Part shown: in pieces, positions 45,367 through 53,282 of the stretch | Position numbering within the stretch: the stretch's first letter is position 1 | How the letters are laid out: each line of letters opens with the position of its first letter | Assembly (NCBI GenBank): GCA_022844125.1 | Contig: JALHMI010000013.1 | Coordinates: 1 to 64,000, forward strand | Direction of reading: 5' to 3' | DNA length: 64,000 bases | From: Pirellulales bacterium | GTDB taxonomy: Bacteria; Planctomycetota; Planctomycetia; Pirellulales; PALSA-1355 | Made by a program: the position numbers and the translations under genes | Notes under the pieces: model-generated | Told to the model about the DNA's origin: nothing | The model's input: the letters and a program-made list of their open reading frames with translations, nothing else | Database searches by the model: none

Positions 45367-46296
45367 TTAGTTTGCCGTCGCGGTTGAGCCATTTCGCTCA
45401 AGCTGGATTTCGAAGTCGGGCATTGCTTGGCCGGCAGCGGTTGCGCCGAGCGACTTCCAAAGGAATTTATCCGGCCCCTCGGGCCTATAGATGTTCGTTC
45501 CAGTAGTGCGGCGACCGTCGGGAGTAACACCGGTGGCCTGGACAACCCAGGTGTCGCCGTGTTTGGTCCACACTCCCTCGCCGTGGCCACCATCTTGATC
45601 GTGCATCCAACTGCGAATCTGTCCGCTGGCCGGATCAATGCCGATCCGCTGCTGGCCATTGACGACTGTTTTGCCGTCGACCGTCACGGTCAGATCGCGA
45701 ATGAGGAAGGTGTGCTTTTCATTCCAACGGGCAGAGACTTCAAACTTTGCGCCGCCGGTTTCGCCCAGCCATTTGCCAACCATCCAGTCGAGTCCATCGA
45801 GCATGGCCCCAGGGTGTCCCTGGAGTTGCACTTCGCGAAGACTGGCGAGTTTCCACTGGTCGCCCTGTTTAACCCAGATTGCGGTGAAACGACCCTGTCG
45901 CGCAGTTCCGCCTTCCCCATCGGCTTCGACGCGACCATCTTCAATGGCGACGTCATCGGTAATGAAGCGAATCGAGTTGTCGATGAGTTTGGGGGGAGTC
46001 GAGTTGGCCTGACCGTTGCCGGCCGCTTCGATCCTCGCTGCAGCCGCCTCTGGAATGACCTCAGTTGCCGGGCGCGAGTTTCCCAGGGGATCGACCACGT
46101 CGCCGCCGGCGGCCCACATGCCGAGCATCGCCTGGCTGTCTCCGGCCGCGAGCGCCTCGACATATTTCATGGCAGAGGTGCGAATCGCCTCCTCGGCGGC
46201 ATTATGGTCGGCAGCTTGCGCGGCCGCGGCACTCACACCGCCAGCGCAGAACAGTAGGGCGGTGATGATCGAGAAGCACGGCAATCGCAGGGACAT
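45367..46296 (-). CDS. Secreted NTF2-like (SgcJ/SnoaL-type) protein
   Basis: A 309-residue exported protein. Residues 1-28 are a signal peptide. Residues about 32-160 form an NTF2-like cone domain (AEEAIRTSAMKYVEALAAGD, then FTAIWVKQGDQWKLASLRE), matching SgcJ/EcaC-type and DUF4440 proteins. Residues about 165-305 (DWMVGKWLGET, LTVTVDGKTVVNGQQRIGID cut short, QDGGHGEGVW) form a second beta domain resembling DUF1579. No catalytic residues can be named. GGAGG precedes the ATG. Confidence 0.82.
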   Translation of the reverse strand: MSLRLPCFSIITALLFCAGGVSAAAAQAADHNAAEEAIRTSAMKYVEALAAGDSQAMLGMWAAGGDVVDPLGNSRPATEVIPEAAAARIEAAGNGQANSTPPKLIDNSIRFITDDVAIEDGRVEADGEGGTARQGRFTAIWVKQGDQWKLASLREVQLQGHPGAMLDGLDWMVGKWLGETGGAKFEVSARWNEKHTFLIRDLTVTVDGKTVVNGQQRIGIDPASGQIRSWMHDQDGGHGEGVWTKHGDTWVVQATGVTPDGRRTTGTNIYRPEGPDKFLWKSLGATAAGQAMPDFEIQLERNGSTATAN

Positions 46297-46525
46297 GGTA
46301 GTCCTCCAGACGCAATATCGCTATCCGTACCAGGCAAAGATCGGCTCCCGGCCGGCGAACACCCTACAAGAATAGGACATGCTAGGTCGCCCCGGCCGTC
46401 AAGAAACCACTGAAAAAATCAGTATATCCGGCTGACGCCGGCGAAAGAACAACCGCTATATTTAGTGCGCCTTCCCCCCAGGCACCCGGCCCGTCAACCA
46501 CCGTTTACGCCTAGGAGTGCCCATC

Positions 46526-47245
46526 ATGCGAATGTCAATCCGCCTCCTCGTTGCCACGCTTTTCGTCAGTCTGCTTGCCGCTAGCAACATTAGTCGAGGA
46601 GCTGAAGACACGCCAGCCAGCGACAAACCAGCGGCCAAGAAAACCCGCACGCTCGGGATCGTGCTGTATCCGCGATTCGAACTCTTGGACGTCTACGGTC
46701 CGGCTGAAGTGTTTGGGAACCTGCCGGGCAAGCTGAAGGTGGTCATGGTCGCCGAGAAGGCCGGGCCTGTGACCAGCACCCAAGGGCCACAGGGCGTTGC
46801 CGACTACGGATTCGAAGACTGTCCGCCGCTCGATTTGATTCTGGTTCCGGGCGGATTCGGAACAATTGCTGAACTGAAGAATCAGCAGCTGCTCGATTGG
46901 CTTCGTGCGCGATCAGGTTCGGCAGAACTCACCATGTCCGTCTGCACAGGCTCGACACTGCTGGCCGGAGCGGGCTTGCTCGATGGTCGCCGAGCCACGT
47001 CAAACAAACAGTACTTCAGTTTCGCCACCGCGCGGGCGCCGCAGGTTCAATGGGTAAAAGAAGCCCGTTGGGTCGACGACGGAAATATCGTGACGTCTTC
47101 CGGCGTATCTGCCGGGATCGATATGTCGTTGCACGTGATTGAGCGGCTATTCGGCACGGAAACGGCCGAGCGAATCGCCAATGCCACCGAGTATCAATGG
47201 CACCGCGATGCGGACAACGATCCATTCGTCCAGTTCGCCAAGTAA
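46526..47245 (+). CDS. Exported DJ-1/PfpI family protein
   Basis: A 239-residue protein. Residues 1-26 form a signal peptide. The DJ-1/PfpI domain (about 40-230) has LGIVLYPRFELLDVYGP, LVPGGFG and the nucleophilic elbow SVCTGS with Cys140, followed by LLDGRRATSNKQY. This order fits the AraC-regulator-type amidase subgroup of DJ-1/PfpI. Substrate and reaction are unknown; the signal peptide means it works outside the cytoplasm. GGAG lies eight bases before ATG 46526; a GTG three codons earlier is in the same frame. It diverges from the SgcJ-like gene. Confidence 0.88.
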   Translation: MRMSIRLLVATLFVSLLAASNISRGAEDTPASDKPAAKKTRTLGIVLYPRFELLDVYGPAEVFGNLPGKLKVVMVAEKAGPVTSTQGPQGVADYGFEDCPPLDLILVPGGFGTIAELKNQQLLDWLRARSGSAELTMSVCTGSTLLAGAGLLDGRRATSNKQYFSFATARAPQVQWVKEARWVDDGNIVTSSGVSAGIDMSLHVIERLFGTETAERIANATEYQWHRDADNDPFVQFAK

Positions 47246-47270
47246 CTCGGTTCGCGAAGTAAGCCGCAAT

Positions 47271-47570
47271 TCAGCGAGTGCGCTGCACGAGTGATGCTGC
47301 CGACGAATCGAGTCCCTTTACGCGCCGCACGATGCGCGAAAGCTGCTCGAGTTGCCGGCAGTCGTAGTCGAACAGCACGCGGGCGACCTGCATCGCGGAG
47401 AGCGACTTGAGGTTCATCGTGCTCTCCAAGGCTGGAGTGCCAAAAACGGTGAATTCGTTCTGCGTCCGATTGTCGACCGCCAGCACGATGTCCGCCGCGG
47501 CGAGCGCAGCCCGGGCATGCGAACTCATTTGTGGCACGATCGAATCGAGCGTGATCGATACGGTATGCAT
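47271..47570 (-). CDS. Small hypothetical protein
   Basis: A 99-residue frame with GGCGGG just before its ATG and codon usage like its neighbours. The sequence is helical with one strand (MHTVSITLDSIVPQ; IVLAVDNRTQNEFTVFG). I recognise no domain. It ends 25 bases from the convergent DJ-1 gene. The upstream frame on the minus strand is not chosen. Confidence 0.5.
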   Translation of the reverse strand: MHTVSITLDSIVPQMSSHARAALAAADIVLAVDNRTQNEFTVFGTPALESTMNLKSLSAMQVARVLFDYDCRQLEQLSRIVRRVKGLDSSAASLVQRTR

Positions 47571-47802
47571 TGCCCGCCGCCTCCGGTGCGCAATACGTGG
47601 GGTGAATTCCGACCGTTGAGATCGGCCTGGGAACCAGCACCGGGCATTATAGCGTCGAACCAGCAGATCTCTCTGCAGATTTCATCCACGCCCCGCAAGA
47701 GTCGCTCGGGCAGAAAAAATGGCACGACCAGCGGAGCGCTGATCATGCCTTTTGGATCGAGTCGATGGCGGCACGTCCGGCAGGACTGACCGCGGTTTCT
47801 AG

Positions 47803-47876
47803 CGAGGGTGAAGGGACTTGAACCCTCGGCCTCTAGCGTGACAGGCTAGCGCTCTAACCAACTGAGCTACACCCCC
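47803..47876 (-). tRNA. tRNA-Asp (anticodon GTC)
   Basis: A 74-base cloverleaf on the minus strand. The acceptor stem pairs GGGGGTG with CACCCTC (one GU); the anticodon loop CTGTCAC sits on a 5-bp TAGC-type stem, giving anticodon GTC. The T-arm GGTTCAAGTCC and D-arm AGCTCAGTTGG are normal, and the discriminator base is G. The 3' CCA is not encoded. Confidence 0.97.
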
Positions 47877-48148
47877 TTACGACGCCCGGGCCACCGGCAA
47901 CGCCCCTTCGGGAAGCCGCCTGCAAGCCAAAACGTGCTTGGACGTGAAATTATAGCTGCCGGTCAAGCACTCGCAAGGGGAGGCCGGATATCAGGGTAAG
48001 TCCACTCGTAACGGCAACTCTCCCCGAGCCGCGCCTGCGAATCCGGTATCACCCGGCCGCCGTGGCCGCAGAGCTGGTCAATCTCGCGGCAATTCGTCGC
48101 AATCTCGCTTCGTGACCTAGATTTTTTTACATCCATCAGGTGTTTGTC

Positions 48149-48289
48149 ATGAGCTTCAACGACCTTTATCGCACCGTCTTCACGCGGCTCGAGCATCTCA
48201 GCCTGCACCAGTTCGTGCTGCTGGCTGTGATCATCGTGTTGTTCGGCATTTTCTGCATGCGTGGATTCGGCTCGCGATCGAATTACTGA
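48149..48289 (+). CDS. 46-residue single-pass membrane microprotein
   Basis: A 46-residue open frame below usual cut-offs. It begins MSFNDLYRTVFTRLEHLSLH and has one transmembrane helix (QFVLLAVIIVLFGIFCM), then a short basic tail RGFGSRSNY. AGGTG lies eight bases before the ATG. The tail and helix pattern remind me of short planctomycete proteins found next to diguanylate cyclases, but I cannot confirm that here. Its stop is 100 bases before the GGDEF gene on the same strand, so the two could be co-transcribed. Confidence 0.6.
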   Translation: MSFNDLYRTVFTRLEHLSLHQFVLLAVIIVLFGIFCMRGFGSRSNY

Positions 48290-48389
48290 CCGCACGAGCA
48301 AACCCGTCAGCGAGTGCCACGTAGTCGACGTAACGCTGCCCCAACGTCAGGCCAGTCGAACGCCGACTGGCCGCAAGGAACCCGAGCGA

Positions 48390-49298
48390 ATGGATTTCCC
48401 CTACCACATTCCGTATCCCGTGGCCTTGGCGATCATTGCCGTTCTCGGTTACTTCGCCGGCCGTCGCTCTCGAAATCACGCCATCAGCGAAGCCGACAAG
48501 GCTCGCCGCGAGCTGCGCCGGGCGAAAGTCGTGGCCCGCGAGCTCGAGCAAATCGCCGAGGGCATTCGCAAACACCTGGCCACGCACCATCTGAGCGTCG
48601 CCAGGTTCAAGGACCGCGTCAGTAAGCTCAGCTCCGAGGAACAGGAAGCCGCCTGGCAGGACCTGTGCGTCGAGGCCGAGCAGATCCTGAAGCCCACGCT
48701 GCGGCTCGCCGAGCAGATTGCCCTGGCCTACGACGAAATTCGCCAGCAAACCGGCCAGCTCATGACCTTCAGCGAAGTGCGGACGGACCCTTTGACGCGG
48801 GTCAGCAATCGACGCTGCCTGGACGAAACGCTCGAATCGCTGCTGGCGATGATGGAACGCTACGGCGAGCCGTTCAGCGTGGCCATCATCGACATCGACC
48901 ACTTCAAGCAGGTGAACGACAAACGCGGCCATCTGCAAGGTGACCGGATGCTGCAGGCCGTGGCCCGGCTGCTCGACGAAACGGTGCGCGACACGGACAT
49001 CGTGGCCCGCTACGGCGGCGAAGAGTTTGTCGTGGTGATGCCGCACACCTCACTGGAGAATGCGTGCCATTTTGGCGAACGCGTCCGCCGGCTGATCGAG
49101 AAGGAAATCGCCCTGACCATCTCCGGCGGCGTGACCGCGGCGTTCGACGGCGACAACGCCCAGAGTCTGCTCTCGCGGGCCGACACCGCGCTGTATAGCG
49201 CAAAGTCTGCCGGTCGGAACCGGATTTACCGCCACACGGGCGTCGACATCGAGCCGATCGTGGTCGACGAGGCCGAGTTGGCCGCCGCGGCGAACTAG
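48390..49298 (+). CDS. Diguanylate cyclase (GGDEF) with N-terminal membrane helix
   Basis: A 302-residue protein. A transmembrane helix lies at residues 8-24. A coiled-coil-like segment (about 35-130) links it to the GGDEF domain (about 140-285). The active site is GGEEF (209-213), and the inhibitory RxxD site is present as R200-DTD203, five residues before the GG. It should make c-di-GMP from two GTP and be inhibited by product. AAGGA lies eight bases before the ATG at 48390. No phosphodiesterase is in view; a PilZ protein is at 36.0 kb. Confidence 0.93.
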   Translation: MDFPYHIPYPVALAIIAVLGYFAGRRSRNHAISEADKARRELRRAKVVARELEQIAEGIRKHLATHHLSVARFKDRVSKLSSEEQEAAWQDLCVEAEQILKPTLRLAEQIALAYDEIRQQTGQLMTFSEVRTDPLTRVSNRRCLDETLESLLAMMERYGEPFSVAIIDIDHFKQVNDKRGHLQGDRMLQAVARLLDETVRDTDIVARYGGEEFVVVMPHTSLENACHFGERVRRLIEKEIALTISGGVTAAFDGDNAQSLLSRADTALYSAKSAGRNRIYRHTGVDIEPIVVDEAELAAAAN

Positions 49299-49518
49299 GT
49301 CCGCCGCCGCATCCCACGCCGGATCCCCTTGGGCGGAGAGGTTTCCGACCGCGCGGCGCCGCTTTCGCCGCTTGCGTTGACGCGTCCGCGGGCAATATTT
49401 AGGATGACGGAAGAATCCCAGCCAGTGCGCCACCGCGTTTGGCTATCCCGCCGGCGGCCGTAGCATGTTCGGGCTAGTTCGACTGCCGGCGTCCGACCCA
49501 GTTTAGGAGGGTAGTGTT

Positions 49519-49845
49519 ATGCCGCTTTTCGAAGTCGAGACCGATTGCCACATCATCATCACCTGGGCCAGCGACGAAGACGCAGCCACCGGCGTGGTCA
49601 GCGAAGCCTATCCGAGCGACCGGGTGATCCGACTCACGAAGCGTCCCCGCGATACCTGGGTAATCAGCAAGACGGCCCTCGGCATCAGCAACGGCACACC
49701 GGACGTTTGCTCAACGGCGCGCGACTGCCTCAGCAAAGCCTCGGGCGACAAAGTGCACGCCATCCGTCTGTACATGCACGAGACCGGCACCGATCTGGAA
49801 CGTGCGCGAAAAGTGATCGAATCGAATATGGTTATGGGTTGGTAA
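49519..49845 (+). CDS. Small hypothetical protein
   Basis: A 108-residue protein of mixed fold (HIIITWASDEDAATGVVSEA, then VHAIRLYMHETGTDLERARK), with no domain I recognise. AGGAGG lies ten bases before the ATG. Its last codons (MVMGW stop) are within the first copy of a sequence that recurs at the edge of the tandem array downstream. Confidence 0.75.
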   Translation: MPLFEVETDCHIIITWASDEDAATGVVSEAYPSDRVIRLTKRPRDTWVISKTALGISNGTPDVCSTARDCLSKASGDKVHAIRLYMHETGTDLERARKVIESNMVMGW

Positions 49846-49886
49846 GGCCAACATGGTCATGGGTTGGTAACAGAAGAGTTGTTGGG

Positions 49887-49990
49887 TCGGAAGACCGACG
49901 CTATTGGTCGGAAGACCGACGTGATTGGTCGGAAGACCGACGTGATTGGTCGGAAGACCGACGTGATTGGTCGGAAGACCGACGTTGGTT
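49887..49990. repeat. 21-bp tandem array, five units with hairpin core
   Basis: Five 21-bp units starting TCGGAAGACCGACG run from 49887 to 49990; units 2-4 are identical (ending TGATTGG), units 1 and 5 differ slightly. Each unit contains GGTC-GGAA-GACC, able to fold as a short hairpin. The array is bracketed by copies of TGGTTATGGGTTGGTAA at about 49829 and 49986, with a third variant between. Confidence 0.95.
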
Positions 49991-50135
49991 ATGGGTTGGT
50001 AAGCCGAACTCAGTTCGGTCTCGCCAGCCGATCACCCGGAACAAGCCCCGCCAGGCGCGCTCTCCAGCGCACGAGAGCAGGGTTTGCTCGTTTTGCGGTC
50101 CAAGCAAGTGCGCGGGTCGCGTGGCGCGAGCGGCA

Positions 50136-50198
50136 GCCCCCGGCATTGCCGATCAGGCCCCCGGCATTGCCGATCAGGCCCCCGGCATTGCCGATCAG
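50136..50198. repeat. 21-bp tandem array, three units (GCCCCCGGCATTGCCGATCA)
   Basis: Three near-identical 21-bp units follow one another from 50136 to 50198. The unit length equals that of the upstream array but the sequence is unrelated. There are no spacers, so this is not a CRISPR array. Confidence 0.93.
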
Positions 50199-50863
50199 GC
50201 CAGCTTCGCATGGCGACGCGATGCGGTTCGAATTTTCAAAGAGCTGCGGGGCTGGATTCTGCCGAGATCGCGAAAAAGTTCAGGCGGTTGTTTTTCGGCG
50301 CTGCATTTTTCGGGTGTGTGGGTTCAAAAATGCGCGCAAATGATGTTTCGGGCGCACACACACGCCCCTCGCAGGCCTCTTGCGGTAGCCTGCAGGTTTC
50401 GCGGTTCCTCCAGTTTGCCAGGGGTGTGGGTGTTCGTGGCGATCATGACTCAGTCCCTATCTAGTGTCGTGACCTTACACTATCCGAAGTCCTGGCCTGT
50501 TTTCTAGATCTGGTGGACACCTGGGCGGTGTGCGCGGTGCGCACGCAAGATCGCGCAGCGCCAACGAGTTGCGCCGGCAGCGCGCCACACTCGCGGGCAA
50601 GAGCGTTTCGGAATGCGAATTTTTCAGATGCGGATGTCCCGACTCGCGGCAGGGTTGGCGAGACGCAAAGGCACAGACACGCCAAGGCGCGGCAGAAATG
50701 GTCGGCGGCTATTCTTCGCTGAGTGCTTTGAATTCGACTCACGCGGATCTCAGCTGCGGAGCAGCGACGCCGTGCAGGCATCGAGCGGTCTTGGGTGCCA
50801 CAGGTGCTGCGCAGCAGTCACCTGTGCACGTTGCGACCTAGAAGGTCCCGAGCTGCCAGAGCC

Positions 50864-51173
50864 CAGGTGAGCCGCGCTCACGGCCACCTGTGGCACGCTG
50901 ATCCTTACGACACGCACGAGTCACAGCAAGGAAAGGGTTAACGGCGTAGGGTGGCGGCGTAGGGTGGCACTGACAACTCGCTTGTCAGTGGGCCCTGGCC
51001 CAAGAGGGATCAGGCCATGCGCAGCTCGAGTTGAAGTTTCCCTTCCAATACGCTCCCCCTGAACCCTCCAATGCTGCGCACACCGACAACAAGTTGCCGC
51101 TGCTACCCAAGGGACCCGCGAAACGGGTTAACTGCGTTGGGTGGCACAGCTGGCCGTGAGCGCGGCTCACCTG
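50864..51173. repeat. 33-bp inverted repeat flanking a short hairpin region
   Basis: CAGGTGAGCCGCGCTCACGG and on to CCACCTGTGGCAC (50864-50897) and the reverse complement near 51141-51173 match at nearly all positions. Between the arms is a perfect 9-bp hairpin (CACTGACAA and TTGTCAGTG) at 50968-50990. The structure resembles a small non-coding palindromic element. Confidence 0.7.
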
Positions 51174-51256
51174 TGGACGGCGACTTCCCCTGGGCCGTAC
51201 CCCGCAGCACCGGTAGCACCAATCCCATCGATGGTTATCGGCGACGCCAGAGCGGT

Positions 51257-51358
51257 GGCCGTTAATTGCCGCTCTGGAGGAAGCCCCTGGACCGAAACGC
51301 GATCCCTCGATCTCTTTAATCCACCGAAGCCCTGGCAGCGCGGCAGATCGGGGCGCAC
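51257..51358 (+). repeat. Copy 1 of a ~100-bp dispersed repeat
   Basis: Begins GGCCGTTAATTGCCG and ends GATCGGGGCGCAC. It shares with 57612-57710, in the same orientation, GGCCGTTAAT, GGACCGAAACGCG and GCCCTGGCAG as collinear blocks with spacing variants. It lies outside any gene, with possible short hairpins. Confidence 0.75.
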
Positions 51359-51567
51359 TGTTGGGGTTTGTAAATCGCCAAGCCGCGGGAGAGTGGATCG
51401 GCGGATGACGCAGCGCAGAACTGGGACGATTCACGCTGACTCGAAGTGACTTCCCTCACGAAACGTGGGTAGTTTCAAAATTCGGCTACTCTAGAGATCT
51501 TCTGGCTTCCGTGTTGACTTTTCGTCATTCGCGGACATTAGCCTAGCGGAGGCCCACAGCGACTTGT

Positions 51568-52095
51568 ATGAGCGTTCCGTCCCAAGACATTGTTGCGAGA
51601 GAACTTGCGCGGCATCAGCCACGCCTGAGGGGATTCGTCAGATGCCTGCTGATCAGACCGGCGGACGTGGATGATGTACTGCAGGAGATCAACGCTGTCA
51701 TCTGGGAGAAAGCTCCTGAGTTTCAAGAGGGTACCGATTTCTGGGCCTGGGCCAGTCAGATCGCTCGCTTCAAGGTGCTGAACCGAATTCGCAGGTACGG
51801 TCGAGATCGGCTTGTTTTCGACGAAGAGGTACTTCTTCAGTTGGCGGAGGTTGCGCAATCTCGACTCGAGGCGTTAGACCGACGGAGCGTTGCTTTGGAC
51901 CACTGCCTTCAGCAGTTGCCTCCCGCACAACGTCAATTGATTGGTCTGCGATACGAAGGTGGCCATGCAATCGAAGTCATCTCGGAAATGATCGGTCGCC
52001 CCAAAGGTTCGGTTCGACAATCGCTATATCGGATTCGCAACGTACTTCTCGCATGTATTGAAGGCCGACTGGCGATGGAGGGAGACGCATCATGA
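51568..52095 (+). CDS. ECF sigma factor, Rhodopirellula/Verrucomicrobium type
   Basis: A 175-residue ECF sigma factor. Region 2 is at about residues 10-75 (VRCLLIRPADVDDVLQEIN, then FWAWASQIARFKVLNRIRR) and region 4 at about 108-160 (LDHCLQQLPPAQRQLIGLRY, GRPKGSVRQSLYRIR). The pattern matches the planctomycete/verrucomicrobial TIGR02989-like family. Its stop overlaps the next start by four bases (ATGA), so translation is coupled to the anti-sigma-like gene. The nearest Shine-Dalgarno-like GGAGG lies 15 bases before the ATG. Confidence 0.9.
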   Translation: MSVPSQDIVARELARHQPRLRGFVRCLLIRPADVDDVLQEINAVIWEKAPEFQEGTDFWAWASQIARFKVLNRIRRYGRDRLVFDEEVLLQLAEVAQSRLEALDRRSVALDHCLQQLPPAQRQLIGLRYEGGHAIEVISEMIGRPKGSVRQSLYRIRNVLLACIEGRLAMEGDAS

Positions 52096-53174
52096 ACACC
52101 AATAACTCGGACGACCTTCGGGGGCTACTGTCCGCGCTGTTGGACGGCGAGTTGTCGGACAACGAAGTACGAGAACTAAACGAGCTCATCGCGCACAGTC
52201 CATCGGCACAGAAAGAGCTCGTTGATCATCTGTTGCTGGACTCACTATTGGTTGAGCAAGTCGGCGCCGAAGCGCTGACGGCGCTCGTCGACATGCTGGC
52301 CACGGACTCACCTCTAATCACCTTATCTCGGGAGTCGCGCCAGGCAAGCAGGAGTGAGCATCGTTGGCGCGTGCCCGCGAGGTTGCGGAAGTTTTCCGGC
52401 TGGCTGGCGGGGATTGCTGCTGTTGTCTTGGTCGCGATTCTCGTGGGACGGTGGGAGAAACACGCTCTTGCCGGCGCAGAAGCCGTGGTGCGCGCAGCCA
52501 TTGAAATCCACTCCGAGCCCATTGAAAGAGTTTATGCGGTCACGATTGATCGTGCAGCTTTCGAAGACGACGGTATCGGTTTGCGGCACGCACTCGTCGC
52601 GACTCAAGGCGACCGCTTCTACGTCGAAATGATCCAAGCAGAACGGCAATGCTTCTGGAGCCGTAACCGAAATGGTGGAATGTGGCTGACTCTCGGGTCT
52701 CAGCGCGCAATCGTCGTCGAACAGGAAGAAATCGGGGCTCCACTACAGCGCATCAGTGACCTCTGCGCCTTAGAACTAGAGACGTTACTCCAAAACTTCC
52801 TCAAGCATTGCCGGCTGAACGAAAGTGATGCGAGTGGATCATCGTTGCGGATCGAGGCCATACCCCGTAAGCGTTGGCGCGATCGTCGAATGAAGCACGC
52901 CGTAATCGAAATAGACCGCAAAACAAAAGTCGTTCGCAGCTTGGTGATCGAACAGGATCGTCCACGGCAAGGTCCGTCCACTGTGACGTTTACGTTGATT
53001 GATACTCGCATAGCCGATGAGTCAAAGTTCCAGCCAGAGGGACATCTCGTCGAGCCCTTTGAACTGATTACTCGCGACACACAGCCCGACATGCGACGGG
53101 AACTAGCTGTCGGTTGGTTCGGCGCCGTCGCTAGACGCTGGATCAAGACGCCGGGAACGAATTTAGATGAATAG
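52092..53174 (+). CDS. Anti-sigma-like membrane protein
   Basis: A 360-residue protein that begins with an acidic, helical cytoplasmic part (LLSALLDGELSDNEVRELNE) typical of zinc-free anti-sigma domains, followed by one transmembrane helix (104-119, WLAGIAAVVLVAILVG). The extracytoplasmic part (about 125-360) is beta-rich and has no FecR motif I can name. The four-base overlap with the sigma gene is the strongest evidence for its role. It probably holds the sigma factor at the membrane until a signal arrives. Confidence 0.85.
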   Translation: MNTNNSDDLRGLLSALLDGELSDNEVRELNELIAHSPSAQKELVDHLLLDSLLVEQVGAEALTALVDMLATDSPLITLSRESRQASRSEHRWRVPARLRKFSGWLAGIAAVVLVAILVGRWEKHALAGAEAVVRAAIEIHSEPIERVYAVTIDRAAFEDDGIGLRHALVATQGDRFYVEMIQAERQCFWSRNRNGGMWLTLGSQRAIVVEQEEIGAPLQRISDLCALELETLLQNFLKHCRLNESDASGSSLRIEAIPRKRWRDRRMKHAVIEIDRKTKVVRSLVIEQDRPRQGPSTVTFTLIDTRIADESKFQPEGHLVEPFELITRDTQPDMRRELAVGWFGAVARRWIKTPGTNLDE

Positions 53175-53282
53175 TATGCGGGGTTTCGTACCGTTCGCCC
53201 GGATTCGCCGGCACTTGTACGAGGCCAGTGGTTTGCCGATCGAGCATAACCATGTGTGGCCCCATCGGGAGGAGTTCGGTCA

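Larger units (their letters stand above)
49846..51567. other. Gene-poor, repeat-rich intergenic region
   Basis: About 1.7 kb without an acceptable gene. It holds two 21-bp tandem arrays, a related sequence block TGGTTATGGGTTGGTAA copied three times, a 33-bp inverted repeat, a hairpin at 50968-50990 and one copy of the ~100-bp dispersed repeat. Several open frames here translate the tandem units and have no family likeness. The AT/GC pattern and remnants suggest a decayed insertion site. Confidence 0.6.

Noticed and set aside
49887-50198. CRISPR array
   Set aside because: Units are directly adjacent with no unique spacers, and no cas genes are present.
49864-50507. Frames crossing the tandem arrays (KTDVIGR and RDWSED repeats)
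   Set aside because: The repeats are an outcome of translating 21-bp units; all frames are open there because the unit is a multiple of three and lacks stops.
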